From an uncultured Clostridia bacterium (GTDB taxonomy: Bacteria; Bacillota; Clostridia; TANB77; CAG-508), in the NCBI GenBank assembly GCA_944393315.1, contig CALXZT010000005.1:1-38006 (forward strand): DNA of 38,006 nucleotides, read 5' to 3'. The notes under the pieces are model-generated. The model searched no databases, was not told where the DNA came from, and saw only the letters and a list, made by a program, of their open reading frames with translations. Position numbers and translations under genes: made by a program. The first letter of the stretch is position 1. Each line of letters begins with the position of its first letter. Shown piece by piece: positions 12,245 to 21,335 of the stretch.

Positions 12245-15200
12245 TTATTCATTGTAATATTTTCTGAAATTTTCTGATTGTTCAAGAATATCTTTATAGA
12301 CTTTTTCGTAATCTTCTGGTTCGCTTTCGCTTGGTATTGGTGGAAATCCATCTTCCCACAAAAGCATCATAATATCAGATTTTAATTTAGCTTTTGTATC
12401 ATTTCTTTTAGACCAGTTAGAGTATTTAGAAACATCAGTAACTTTTTCATATAACTTCTTCGATAATGCAATATTCTTTTCCATAGGATAATAAAAATCA
12501 TATTTTTGTTCAACTGCAACTAAAATATCATAAAATGATTTTTCTTCATAATTTATTCCCATTTCCTCAAATGATTTCTTTTCATCAACTAAATCATTCA
12601 TTAACTCTATCATTTCACTTGCCACTTCATCTAATATTGCAGTTACTTCTGCCGCATCCATAGAACGAGCATTATACATGTTTACTATATTTTGTAATCT
12701 TTCAGAAAATGTTAAGGCTTTTATTTTATTAACTTGTTTAAATTCTCCTATTGCTTGTGATAAAAGTTGTTGTAATACTTTTATTTTTGTATTTGGAAAT
12801 TGTATTTTATCAATTTTATCTATATATTTCTTATCAAATAAATCAATAGTCTTTGAACCTAATTCATCTTCTGTAATAAATAATTCCTCTACTTCACTTG
12901 ATTTAATTGCCTCTTGCACCATTTTCTGAACAGTCTTATTCATTTGACTAATATCTGGTGCTTTTCCTCTTGTTAATTTAAATATAATACTTCTTATTGC
13001 TTTATAATAATAAACTTTATCAATCTGTTCTTTTGTAAAATCACCATTTACATTACATAGGTTAAATGCTTTTGATAATCTTTGTACTCCCTGCATAAAT
13101 CTGTTTTCTAATTCTTTTGTCTGCTGTATATATTCAACTGCTTTATTTAATGTTTCTAATTTTTCAAAACTATTTCCATTAAAATACTTTGTAGAGTCAA
13201 ACTTATAAAGCATATTATCTAATACATCTAATTGATCAATTACAATTTGGATAGCTTGTTCTATTCCTTGTAAATTACTATCATCATATTTTGCATATTT
13301 TTTTAAAGCATAATCAATACCAGTTTTTATTCCAATAAAATCAACCACTAATCCTGATGTTTTACCTGGATATGCTCTATTTACTCTTGATATTGTTTGT
13401 ATTATACTATGTTCCTGTTTTAGTAATTTATCAATATATATTGTATCTAAAAATGGAACATCAAATCCTGTTAGCCACATATCAACTACAATAGCAATTT
13501 TAAAATTACTATTTATATTCTTAAATTGTCTTGCATCTTCTTTTTTATCATCATCTGTACCTAACATGTCATATAATTCTTTAGGATCATCTTTTCCTCT
13601 TGTCATAACCATTTTCATCATAGGCATAGGCTTTAATTTATTTAATTCTTCTTCACTAATATTTGTACCATCTGGAACTTTTTTCTCTATCACCCATTCT
13701 GGTCGCATATTTTTTACAATCTTATAAAAATCATAAGCAATATATCTATCAGCACATACAAATAGACATTTTCCTGCAATAGTAGATTTTTCATTAACTC
13801 TATTCTCATAATGTTCAACAAAGTTTTTGGCAACTTCTGTTAGTATATCTTTATCTCCAATTATGGATTTAATGCTAATTGATTTTTTCTTACTTTCCTC
13901 TACTTGATATTCATTCGTACCATTTGCTAAACATTCTCTATAATAATCTTCTATTTCAGACATTTTTTTATTGTCTAATATTGCCCTAACAAATCTACCA
14001 TCATATATAAGATTAACTGTTATACCATCTCTAATAGAATCTCTCATTGTGTATTCTTCAACTATTCCACCAAATACTTTTAATGTTTCATCTATCGGTG
14101 TCCCTGTAAATCCAATATATGTCGCATTCGGTAGTGAATCATGTAAATATTTCGCATATCCATAAGTAGTTCTTATTTCTTCTTCAGTGATAAGTTTTTT
14201 TGCATCTAAATTGATTTGACTTCTATGTGCCTCATCAGAAATACATATAACATTATCTCTATCAGTTAATAAATCTAGTTTTTCAGTAAATTTTTGTATA
14301 GTCGTTAAATATACCCCACCTGATGCTTTTCCCTGTAATTTTTCTTTTAAATCATCTCTACTTAATATACTTAATACTTCTTTATCTCCAAGAAATCTCT
14401 TTGATTGTGTGAAATTCTCTGATAATTGAGTATCTAAATCAGTTCTATCAGTTATCAAAATAATTGTAGGACTATGTAACTGTTCATTTCTCATTAATAA
14501 TCTTGATAAAAATAACATTCCATAGCTTTTTCCACAACCTGTTGTTCCAAAATAAGTTCCACCTTTTCCATCTCCATCTGGTCTTTTATGTTGTAATACA
14601 TTTTTAAGTAATTTATTTGCAGCAAAATATTGAGGATAATTACAAACTATTTTTAATTCTTTATCACAAGAATCATCTGGAAAATATATAAAATTATGTA
14701 TAACATCTAGCAATCTTTCTTTATCAAACAAACCATCTATCATTGTATATAGAGAATTTATTCCATCTTCTTCTTTATCTTCATCATTTACTTTTCTCCA
14801 AGCATAAAAATGCTCATAATCTGAAAATACAGAACCCATTTTACTATTTATACCGTCAGATATAACAACAAAGGCATTATACTTAAACAATTCGGGAATA
14901 TCTCTTGTATATCTAGTTGTTATTTGAGTAAAAGCATCATAAATTGTTGCATCTTCTCTTGTTGTTGATTTAAATTCCCACACTACTACTGGAATACCAT
15001 TTATATAAATAATAGTATCAGGTATTCTTTTTTGATTTCCTTTTATTACTACTTGATTACAAACTTTGAAAATGTTGTTTTCAGGATGTTCAAAATCAAA
15101 AAGTTGTAAATAAAAATCTTTCTTACTACGATCTAACCTTATAAAGTTTTCCCCATCTACTATTTTCAAAAAAGTTTTTTTATTAGCCTCATATATATCA

Positions 15201-15415
15201 AACGATGAAATTGCTTTTAACGATAATATTATTTGCTCTATTTCCTCATTAGTAATATCTTGATTCTCATATTTTTTTAATAGAAAAGCTTTTATATCTT
15301 CATCAATCAATACATTTTCATAATTTCTATTTAAGTTCTCTCCAAAAACATATTCAAATCCCTTTGTAGAAATTAAATTTACTATTAAATTTTCCAAATC
15401 ACTTTCTTGAAACAT
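12245..15415 (-). CDS. hsdR: Type I restriction enzyme, R subunit (endonuclease and translocase)
   Basis: A 1056-residue HsdR, normal length. In the R2M2S complex it pumps DNA with ATP and cuts it far from the recognition site. The nuclease domain has the PD-ExK set: D133 in IPDTIIYING, then E147 and K149 in VVVWEFKS. The SF2 motor follows with Walker A GTTGCGKS at 290-297, DEAH at 394-397 in CISDEAHRSQ, motif III GFTGTP, and motif VI QTISRVNRAYPG. The C-terminal helical domain would dock on the methylase. AAGGAG lies 6 bases before ATG and one base separates it from hsdS. All catalytic motifs are intact, so the system is probably active unless HsdS is silent. Confidence 0.96.
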   Translation of the reverse strand: MFQESDLENLIVNLISTKGFEYVFGENLNRNYENVLIDEDIKAFLLKKYENQDITNEEIEQIILSLKAISSFDIYEANKKTFLKIVDGENFIRLDRSKKDFYLQLFDFEHPENNIFKVCNQVVIKGNQKRIPDTIIYINGIPVVVWEFKSTTREDATIYDAFTQITTRYTRDIPELFKYNAFVVISDGINSKMGSVFSDYEHFYAWRKVNDEDKEEDGINSLYTMIDGLFDKERLLDVIHNFIYFPDDSCDKELKIVCNYPQYFAANKLLKNVLQHKRPDGDGKGGTYFGTTGCGKSYGMLFLSRLLMRNEQLHSPTIILITDRTDLDTQLSENFTQSKRFLGDKEVLSILSRDDLKEKLQGKASGGVYLTTIQKFTEKLDLLTDRDNVICISDEAHRSQINLDAKKLITEEEIRTTYGYAKYLHDSLPNATYIGFTGTPIDETLKVFGGIVEEYTMRDSIRDGITVNLIYDGRFVRAILDNKKMSEIEDYYRECLANGTNEYQVEESKKKSISIKSIIGDKDILTEVAKNFVEHYENRVNEKSTIAGKCLFVCADRYIAYDFYKIVKNMRPEWVIEKKVPDGTNISEEELNKLKPMPMMKMVMTRGKDDPKELYDMLGTDDDKKEDARQFKNINSNFKIAIVVDMWLTGFDVPFLDTIYIDKLLKQEHSIIQTISRVNRAYPGKTSGLVVDFIGIKTGIDYALKKYAKYDDSNLQGIEQAIQIVIDQLDVLDNMLYKFDSTKYFNGNSFEKLETLNKAVEYIQQTKELENRFMQGVQRLSKAFNLCNVNGDFTKEQIDKVYYYKAIRSIIFKLTRGKAPDISQMNKTVQKMVQEAIKSSEVEELFITEDELGSKTIDLFDKKYIDKIDKIQFPNTKIKVLQQLLSQAIGEFKQVNKIKALTFSERLQNIVNMYNARSMDAAEVTAILDEVASEMIELMNDLVDEKKSFEEMGINYEEKSFYDILVAVEQKYDFYYPMEKNIALSKKLYEKVTDVSKYSNWSKRNDTKAKLKSDIMMLLWEDGFPPIPSESEPEDYEKVYKDILEQSENFRKYYNE

Positions 15416-15416
15416 T

Positions 15417-16541
15417 TTAATCTCCTTTATTTATCTTTTTTACAATTATTTTTTTTAATTGATTTAATTCTTTTATTTTCATTTCATTTATTTTTAATGT
15501 ATCAAATAATGGAAGAATCTTGTTATTATATTCAATTAGCTCTTTCTCATCTGGCATTGGAATATCAATATTTTTAATTATTTTAGAATTTATTGCGGAT
15601 GTAATTGCAGATGTACTTCCCAATTTTTCATAGTTTAAATTACTCAAAAAAGAATATAAATAAAATAGATATTCTTTTTTATTTACTTGAAAATGTGCTA
15701 TTGCCTCGTTAGTACACATTTCATCTGTTGTAATTGCAGTTTTTCCAACAGTCATTTTAAAGCTTAATAATATTGTATCTTTTGGAATAACTTTTACATT
15801 ATATAAATCTATTGCATCTTGAGTAAGTTTTTCATTAGAGTCAAAGATATAAGTAGTACATTTAGTTAAATCAGCAATAGAAACCCATTTAACATCATTT
15901 TTGTCGTATGAAAAGCATTCACTTTCTTCTCTAGGTGGTGTTTTTCCTATTGTTATTTTAGCTATTTTGTCTGCTTTTTCTGTTTTATAATTTTTATTAA
16001 AAATCTTTTTATAATATGTATTTATTAAAGATTGGATATTTTCGTTTATATTTTCTATATTATTAATTTCTTTTTCAATAAAATTATATTTATTTACAAT
16101 TTCCATTTGTTTTTCTTTTTTTGGAAAATCAAATCCTATATTGCAAAAATCTTCCCAAGATAGTCCTCCTCTAACATTTGCATCTGTATAGAACCAACAT
16201 AAATGGTCAAATTTTTCAGTCTTAAAAAGCAACATCATATATTTTTTATCAATTTCTTGATCTATTATTTCAAACATATTATATGCAGGAGAAACAAGAG
16301 CTACATCATCTTCTCTATACAATGCTATTGGCAATTTTTTATCTCTGCCAACATGCATTGGATTAAATGCAAACCTATTTTTTCTTAAAATATAATATTT
16401 TTTTAAGTCCGTTCCTATAATATTAGCAACTGAAGGCATAAATTCTTTATCTATTGATACTCCTAGCACATTAGAATATTCTCCCGAAGAATTCTTTTCA
16501 TTAACTTGATTAATAATAGAGCCTATTTTTTTATATGCCAT
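15417..16541 (-). CDS. hsdS: Type I restriction specificity subunit
   Basis: A 374-residue HsdS, which sets the DNA target through two target-recognition domains separated by long helices. TRD1 is about 1-150 and contains FAFNPMHVGRDKKLPIAL and LSWEDFCNIGFDFPKKEKQ. A coiled-coil conserved region follows (EKEINNIENINENIQSLINT). TRD2 is about 195-335 with KITIGKTPPREESE and VKWVSIADLTK, then a second coiled region, ILPLFDTLKINEMKIKELNQ. Both halves are present, so it is a full-length single-chain subunit. It overlaps the end of hsdM by 11 bases. No second hsdS or invertase is seen, so phase variation is not indicated here. The target sequence cannot be read from the protein. Confidence 0.92.
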   Translation of the reverse strand: MAYKKIGSIINQVNEKNSSGEYSNVLGVSIDKEFMPSVANIIGTDLKKYYILRKNRFAFNPMHVGRDKKLPIALYREDDVALVSPAYNMFEIIDQEIDKKYMMLLFKTEKFDHLCWFYTDANVRGGLSWEDFCNIGFDFPKKEKQMEIVNKYNFIEKEINNIENINENIQSLINTYYKKIFNKNYKTEKADKIAKITIGKTPPREESECFSYDKNDVKWVSIADLTKCTTYIFDSNEKLTQDAIDLYNVKVIPKDTILLSFKMTVGKTAITTDEMCTNEAIAHFQVNKKEYLFYLYSFLSNLNYEKLGSTSAITSAINSKIIKNIDIPMPDEKELIEYNNKILPLFDTLKINEMKIKELNQLKKIIVKKINKGD

Positions 16542-18087
16542 ATCCTAGTTCCTCCATTAATTCTTTTATCTTCTTTTTGTTATTATCATCCTCAATATAT
16601 AAATCCTTTAAATTATTTTGAATCTCTCTCATATTTATATCAAAATCAAAATCCACATCATTATCTTCAAATTCTATGTATTTACTAGGTACTAATGCAT
16701 AGTCTTTTAATTCATCACTTGACACAGATTTACAATATTCTTTTATATCCTTATAGTCTTTATATTTATCATATTCTTGCCAATTATGATATGTTGATGA
16801 AAATTCTTTCATATCATCAGTTGTAAATTCAATATACTTTTTTTCAAAAGGATGTCCTTTTTTTCTTAAATCCATAAATAATATTTCATTTTTTCTATTT
16901 CTGTAATGTTTATCTACACCATTTTTATTAACCACTCTTTCATTTTTATTCTTATTAAAAATCCAAATTGTAACTGATATATCTGTTGTATAAAACATAT
17001 TCATAGGTAAAATTATAATAGCCTCTATTAAATCATTTTTAATTAGTTCTTTTCTAATTTCGTATTCTACCCCAGAAGCAGACAATGCACTATTAGCTAA
17101 CAATAAACATCCAACTCCATTATTGTTTAATTTACTTATAAAATTCAAAATCCATGCATAATTTGCATTACTTGTTGGAGGAACTAAATAACCTTTCCAT
17201 CTAGGATCATCTGTAAGTTCATTATTGTTTCTCCATTCTTTTTGATTAAAAGGAGGATTCATTAATGCATAGTCAGCTTTCAAATCAGGATGTTGATCAT
17301 GTTGGAATGTACTTGTTGGTTTAGAACCCATGTTAGCAGATATTCCTCTTATTGCCAAATTCATTTTCGCTAATTTTAATGTTGTTCCAGTTTTTTCTTG
17401 TCCAAAAACACTAATTCTTTTTGTATCTCCTTGATGTTCTTGTATAAATTTCATTGATTGAACAAACATACCTCCAGATCCACAAGCCCCATCATATACA
17501 CTACCATCATAAGGTTCTATAAGTTCACAAAGAAATGAAACTACTGATTGTGGTGTATAAAATTCTCCTTTTCCTTTTCCTTCTTTTATAGCAAAATGTA
17601 ACAAAAAATACTCATAAACTCTACCAAACACATCTTGGTCATCTGATTTCTTTAAATCTATTTCATTCATTTTATCTAATAAAGATGCTAAATCATTATT
17701 TTCTAATTCTAATCTTGAATAATAGTTATCTGGCAATGCTCCTGATAATGATGGATTTTTAATTTCTATTTCGTGTAATGCAGTGTCTATTTTTATAGCT
17801 AGACCTTCTTTTTTAGATTGACTCATTAAATAGCTCCATCTTGCACATTCAGGTATAAAGAAAACATTGTCCTGTTCGTAGAAAGATACTGAATCTAACA
17901 TAAATTCAGGTTTTCCCTCTTTTATTAATTTTTCTCTTTGAATCTCAAATCTATCATTTGCATATTTTAAGAAAATCAAACTTAAGATAACATGTTTATA
18001 CTCTGATGGCTCTACTGCTCCTCTTAATTTATCGCAAGCACTCCATAAAATTGATTCCATTGATTTATCTTTTTTACTATTTGCCAT
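16531..18087 (-). CDS. hsdM: Type I restriction-modification N6-adenine methyltransferase
   Basis: A 518-residue HsdM that methylates adenine at N6 on the two strands of the HsdS target, protecting the host. HsdM N-terminal helices are at about 10-150. The SAM-binding motif I is DGACGSGGMF at 199-208, and the catalytic motif IV NPPF is at 277-280; GEFYTPQSVV before motif I is typical. ATG 18087-18085 with AGGAG upstream was preferred to an in-frame upstream start. The gene overlaps the HNH-like gene before it by 11 bases and hsdS after it by 11, so all are translationally coupled. Confidence 0.96.
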   Translation of the reverse strand: MANSKKDKSMESILWSACDKLRGAVEPSEYKHVILSLIFLKYANDRFEIQREKLIKEGKPEFMLDSVSFYEQDNVFFIPECARWSYLMSQSKKEGLAIKIDTALHEIEIKNPSLSGALPDNYYSRLELENNDLASLLDKMNEIDLKKSDDQDVFGRVYEYFLLHFAIKEGKGKGEFYTPQSVVSFLCELIEPYDGSVYDGACGSGGMFVQSMKFIQEHQGDTKRISVFGQEKTGTTLKLAKMNLAIRGISANMGSKPTSTFQHDQHPDLKADYALMNPPFNQKEWRNNNELTDDPRWKGYLVPPTSNANYAWILNFISKLNNNGVGCLLLANSALSASGVEYEIRKELIKNDLIEAIIILPMNMFYTTDISVTIWIFNKNKNERVVNKNGVDKHYRNRKNEILFMDLRKKGHPFEKKYIEFTTDDMKEFSSTYHNWQEYDKYKDYKDIKEYCKSVSSDELKDYALVPSKYIEFEDNDVDFDFDINMREIQNNLKDLYIEDDNNKKKIKELMEELGYGI

Positions 18088-18874
18088 TATTATCACTCCT
18101 ATTATCACTATTTTCTTTAATAAATCTATCTGTAAAATTATGTAATGAATATTTTTCTGTTATTGTAAAAGTCATTACAACATTTTGTAATTCATCGTAT
18201 TCTAAAGTTGTGAATTTGGTAATATCTGTTGTATCATCAATATTTTTTTTAGGTGGATCTATTTCTAATATAAATCCTATTGGATATAAGTTCATAATTG
18301 CTACTTTTCTTATTGTTGTTTTTCCATTTTCTTTTAATAATAAACCTAAAATTCCTGAATGACTTATTTCATAATTTTTTAGTAAATACATACTAACTCT
18401 ATACTTTTCGCTATTAAATTCTGTTGAAATTTTATTCAGTACATATTCTCTAATATCTTTAAATTCCATTGCATATTCTGGTTGTATAGTTGATAGAAAC
18501 ATACATAGAATTTGTTTTATTATTCTTTGAAAATATAATTTATTACTATCCAAACCTATTCCTTTTGCAGTTTTAATATTTATTTCATTTGTCAAAATAT
18601 ATCCTATTTCATTTGCAAATTTGATGTATTCTTTTGCATACCAGTCACCTGTATTATTGTTACATTCTTTACACAAAGTATAATTTCCTGCTCCTTGTTG
18701 TTGATTTATATATCTTAAAGTTATGCCAGCCTGTAATTTTTTTGTATTAAAGATCTCTCTTCCTGTTATTAATTTGGCTCTTTCTTTATTATTAGCACTC
18801 TTTGGAGGAACATGTTCAAAAGTTAACTCTGTATATTTCCCACAAAGATGACATATTCCTTCAACTTTTTTCAT
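18077..18874 (-). CDS. HNH-like zinc-finger protein, first gene of the restriction operon
   Basis: A 265-residue protein. The N-terminus has the treble-clef layout of HNH endonucleases: C8 and C11 in GICHLCGKYTELTFEHVPPK with E20-H21 as the candidate ββα-metal catalytic pair, and C68 and C71 in TLCKECNNNTG. The rest (80-265) is unknown, helical then strand-rich, with FILEIDPPKKN. AAGGAG precedes the ATG, and it overlaps hsdM by 11 bases, so it is made with the restriction system. It could be an accessory nuclease, a second-line defence gene or an anti-restriction factor; the family has not been assigned from sequence. No classical type I system needs such a subunit. Confidence 0.65.
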   Translation of the reverse strand: MKKVEGICHLCGKYTELTFEHVPPKSANNKERAKLITGREIFNTKKLQAGITLRYINQQQGAGNYTLCKECNNNTGDWYAKEYIKFANEIGYILTNEINIKTAKGIGLDSNKLYFQRIIKQILCMFLSTIQPEYAMEFKDIREYVLNKISTEFNSEKYRVSMYLLKNYEISHSGILGLLLKENGKTTIRKVAIMNLYPIGFILEIDPPKKNIDDTTDITKFTTLEYDELQNVVMTFTITEKYSLHNFTDRFIKENSDNRSDNNGK

Positions 18875-18906
18875 CTTTTACTCCTTATATACATTTTTAT
18901 GGTTAC

Positions 18907-18935
18907 ATTATATAACAAATTCAAAAAAATTCCAA
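18907..18935 (-). promoter_or_regulatory. Promoter of the HNH-hsdMSR operon
   Basis: Minus strand TTGGAA (18930-18935), 17-base spacer, TATAAT (18907-18912). Transcription would start near 18900, just before the AAGGAG of the HNH-like gene. It implies the restriction genes have their own transcription, apart from the transfer genes. Confidence 0.6.
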
Positions 18936-18976
18936 TAGTTATAAATATACAAATAGTATTTTGATTATTAAAATAA

Positions 18977-19008
18977 AGACATTTAAAGAAATTTATCTTC
19001 AAATGCCT
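18977..19008 (-). terminator. Intrinsic terminator after the broken nuclease gene
   Basis: The arms 18977-18989 and 18996-19008 pair over 13 bases with two G-U pairs. On the minus strand the sequence continues TTATTTTAATAAT. The stretch 18875-19066 contains only this and the hsd operon promoter. Confidence 0.6.
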
Positions 19009-19066
19009 TGTTTCATTTTTATTTTTTGCATATTTTTCAGCAACTCTTATATTTACATTTGTGTAG

Positions 19067-19711
19067 TTAATGTGATTTTTTTGAATTTATCTCATATTGA
19101 CTATTTCTAATTTTTATGGTGTTAGGTTTCTTATTTATAATTGTCATAATATATACATTTTTAAATATTGTTTGTTCTATTACCTTTAAAATATCACTAT
19201 TTTGCTTTAGAAAATTTATTGCTTTTTCCTCTGAATAATCATAAAAAAAGCTTTCTGTATCATAAATAACTAATTCTATATATTCTAAATTTCTTTCGTA
19301 TTCTTTACTCTTATTTTTTTCTTCTAATCTATTTATTAGTGTCTTTTTTTAATCATTCTCAGTATATTGTGGAATAGTAAAATTATTAAATAAAAACTGA
19401 TAATCTGGTTCATTATCATTACCAATATCAAGATATAATGAATTTACATGTAAAAGTTTTATATCTCTTTTATCTATTTCTCCTCTTTTTATATCTTCAA
19501 CATATTTTGGTCTTTTTTTTAACCTTGCGGATGTTTCATTATAATATAATTCTGTTACTTCTACTCCAAATTCTATCCCATTATTTCTTCTTAAAATAAA
19601 ATCTGGCTTTTCTTGTTTTTCTCCATTTATTTCATTATATTTATATTCGTTTTCATTATATATTGTACTAACAATAATATATTCAAAATTCTTTTTTTTG
19701 TTCAACTTCAC
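19067..19711 (-). pseudogene. Nuclease-like gene interrupted by one in-frame stop codon
   Basis: The first 120 codons (19711-19349) contain KPDFILRRNNGIEFGVEVTE, which has the D...E-x-T/K-like spacing of a PD-(D/E)xK nuclease core. They end at TAA. Reading on in the same frame gives another 93 sense codons (KKTLINRLEEKN then NLEYIELVIYDTESFFYDYS) with normal composition before a final stop at 19067-19069. A terminator follows that second stop, not the first, so the original gene was about 214 codons. The interruption is GAT TAA AAA AAG; a single base change or a slip in the A-run could create it. Alternatives are stop-codon readthrough or a sequencing error. ATGA overlap with the upstream gene. 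Confidence 0.65.
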
Positions 19712-19983
19712 TTCTCCATTTCTTTTATTGCTATCATAAGTTCATTATCTTGTACTGTAATTTTAGCATTATTATACTCAAATTTAGCTCCAGTAAAAAA
19801 TACACTATAACCTTGATTTTCTAATTTTGTTCTTATTAAAATTAAAAATCTGTCTGTATTTTCTTCTGATAAATTATATTTTACTCTTAACTCATAATAT
19901 GTATATCTAATATAATTTGGATTAATTTTCATTTTAATTTTTAAAGTATTTTCTATTAGTTTTATAATATCTTTATCATCCAA
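19708..19983 (-). CDS. Hypothetical protein paired with the interrupted nuclease-like gene
   Basis: A 91-residue protein starting at TTG 19983-19981, with AAGGAG about 10 bases upstream. The N-terminal half is helical (DIIKLIENTLKIKMKINPNY), then YELRVKYNLSEENTDRFLIL, then a strand pair in GYSVFFTGAKFEYNNAKITV. It overlaps the next gene by ATGA, so the two form a coupled pair, with the neighbour as probable effector and this as a partner or regulator. No family recognised. The promoter is probably in 19984-20037, where TATGATAAT is seen, but a -35 was not clear. Confidence 0.55.
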   Translation of the reverse strand: MDDKDIIKLIENTLKIKMKINPNYIRYTYYELRVKYNLSEENTDRFLILIRTKLENQGYSVFFTGAKFEYNNAKITVQDNELMIAIKEMEK

Positions 19984-20037
19984 CTTATTATCACTCCTTA
20001 TAACTTTTTACATATTATCATAAAAAAGCAAAAAAAT

Positions 20038-20082
20038 AAATAGTATCAAGTAAAGTATAAAAACTTTTACTTGATACTATTT
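20038..20082 (-). terminator. Strong terminator at the end of the transfer operon
   Basis: A perfect 17-bp stem (20038-20054 with 20066-20082) around an 11-base loop. On the minus strand it is followed by TTATTTTTTT. It begins directly after the stop codon of the CHAP-domain gene and separates the transfer module from the defence cargo. Confidence 0.85.
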
Positions 20083-21270
20083 TTATTCATATTTTGGACT
20101 TCCATAGCCCATCACTTGTTCATTATCAAATGAATACATTCTTTCAGCACATTTATTACTTGTGTTTCCCTCTATCGTATAAATGTTTCTGTTAGTTATA
20201 TCTGTTCTTGTAACTATTCCTACATGATCACAATTTCCATCTTGCTTACCATTCTCATCATACCAGTCAAAAAATATTATATCTCCAACAATCGGATAAT
20301 AACTATCTCCTCTGTCATTCCATTGATTTCTTTCTTTAAACCAATTTATTCCGTCTGTACATAAAGCAAATTTAGGAATAATTCCTTTATCTATGTAATT
20401 ACATTCATTAGCACACCAACTCACAAAGCAAGCACACCATTCTACATGATTTTCAAATCCATACCATTTCCAAAATTTATCTCCTCCTTCATTTCCTATT
20501 TGTGCTTTAGCAACTAATACTATTTGACTATTAGGAATTTGAGAACTGTCATAATCAGCATCTCCGTCACTATTAAATATAACGGCAACAAATCCTGCTA
20601 TTAACACTATTACAAGTATTATAACAACTGCAATCCAACCTCCTGCTATAATTGCAGAGATTAATGCTTTTGTTGTAGCAACTACTGCTTTGATTGTAGC
20701 TATTGTTGCTTTTATAGCTACTTTTACTCCTCTTACTGTTGCTTGCATTACTTGTTTAGAAGCTCTTGCCACTCTTTGTGACATCTTAACACTTTCTTTT
20801 GCAACTTTCTGACTATTTTTAGCAACTTTTTCGGCAGTTTTTATACTTTTTCCTGTTATTTTAGTGGAATTCTTTGCAGTCTTAATTGTTTTCTTTGTTC
20901 CACTTTTAATCGTTTTATTAGTATTATTTACTACATTTTTTAGTTCTTTTGCTTTCTTTTCTTTAATTCTTGATTTGAAAGTATTAACTTTTTTCTTTCC
21001 TTTAATAAAATTTTGTTGTGTTTTTTTCAATGATTTCTTACCAATTTCATTTCCTTTTTCAACACCTTTTCTTGTTGCATAGCTTATTTCATTTTGTACT
21101 TTTCTTCCTGCATATTCTTCTCCTGAATTATTATCATCATCAATAGTAATTTCATTGATTTTCTCTTTCGTTGTTATCAAATTATTTTTTATCTTTTGTA
21201 CTCCAACTATACTTTTATCAATATTTTTTATTGTAGCTTGAGGTTTTACTTTTATTTTTATATCTGCCAT
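20083..21270 (-). CDS. Membrane-anchored CHAP-domain cell-wall hydrolase for conjugation
   Basis: A 395-residue protein that would cut peptidoglycan to let the transfer channel through. The first 200 residues are Lys/Thr/Ala-rich low-complexity helix with recurrent KTAKN/KVAK-type heptads. A membrane segment lies at about 210-234 (AVVIILVIVLIAGFVAVIF). A CHAP domain is at about 245-395, with the Cys in EWCACFVSWC (C279 the likely nucleophile), His349 in CDHVGIVT and the EGNTS strand. ATG 21270-21268 with AAGGAG 6 bases upstream was preferred to TTG 21276. It is the last gene of the transfer module and is followed by a strong terminator. Unlike many ICE hydrolases it shows no second lysozyme or NlpC domain. 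Confidence 0.85.
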   Translation of the reverse strand: MADIKIKVKPQATIKNIDKSIVGVQKIKNNLITTKEKINEITIDDDNNSGEEYAGRKVQNEISYATRKGVEKGNEIGKKSLKKTQQNFIKGKKKVNTFKSRIKEKKAKELKNVVNNTNKTIKSGTKKTIKTAKNSTKITGKSIKTAEKVAKNSQKVAKESVKMSQRVARASKQVMQATVRGVKVAIKATIATIKAVVATTKALISAIIAGGWIAVVIILVIVLIAGFVAVIFNSDGDADYDSSQIPNSQIVLVAKAQIGNEGGDKFWKWYGFENHVEWCACFVSWCANECNYIDKGIIPKFALCTDGINWFKERNQWNDRGDSYYPIVGDIIFFDWYDENGKQDGNCDHVGIVTRTDITNRNIYTIEGNTSNKCAERMYSFDNEQVMGYGSPKYE

Positions 21271-21292
21271 ATACAACTCCTTTCCAACAAAA

Positions 21293-21316
21293 AAGAAGTT
21301 GATTTCTCAACTTCTT
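21293..21316 (-). terminator. Intrinsic terminator between SPFH and CHAP genes
   Basis: AAGAAGTTGA (21293-21302) and TCAACTTCTT (21307-21316), 10 bp with a 4-base loop, followed on the minus strand by a run of T. It would lower or condition expression of the CHAP hydrolase relative to upstream genes. Confidence 0.7.
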
Positions 21317-21335
21317 TCTTAATTATTCTTTGATA

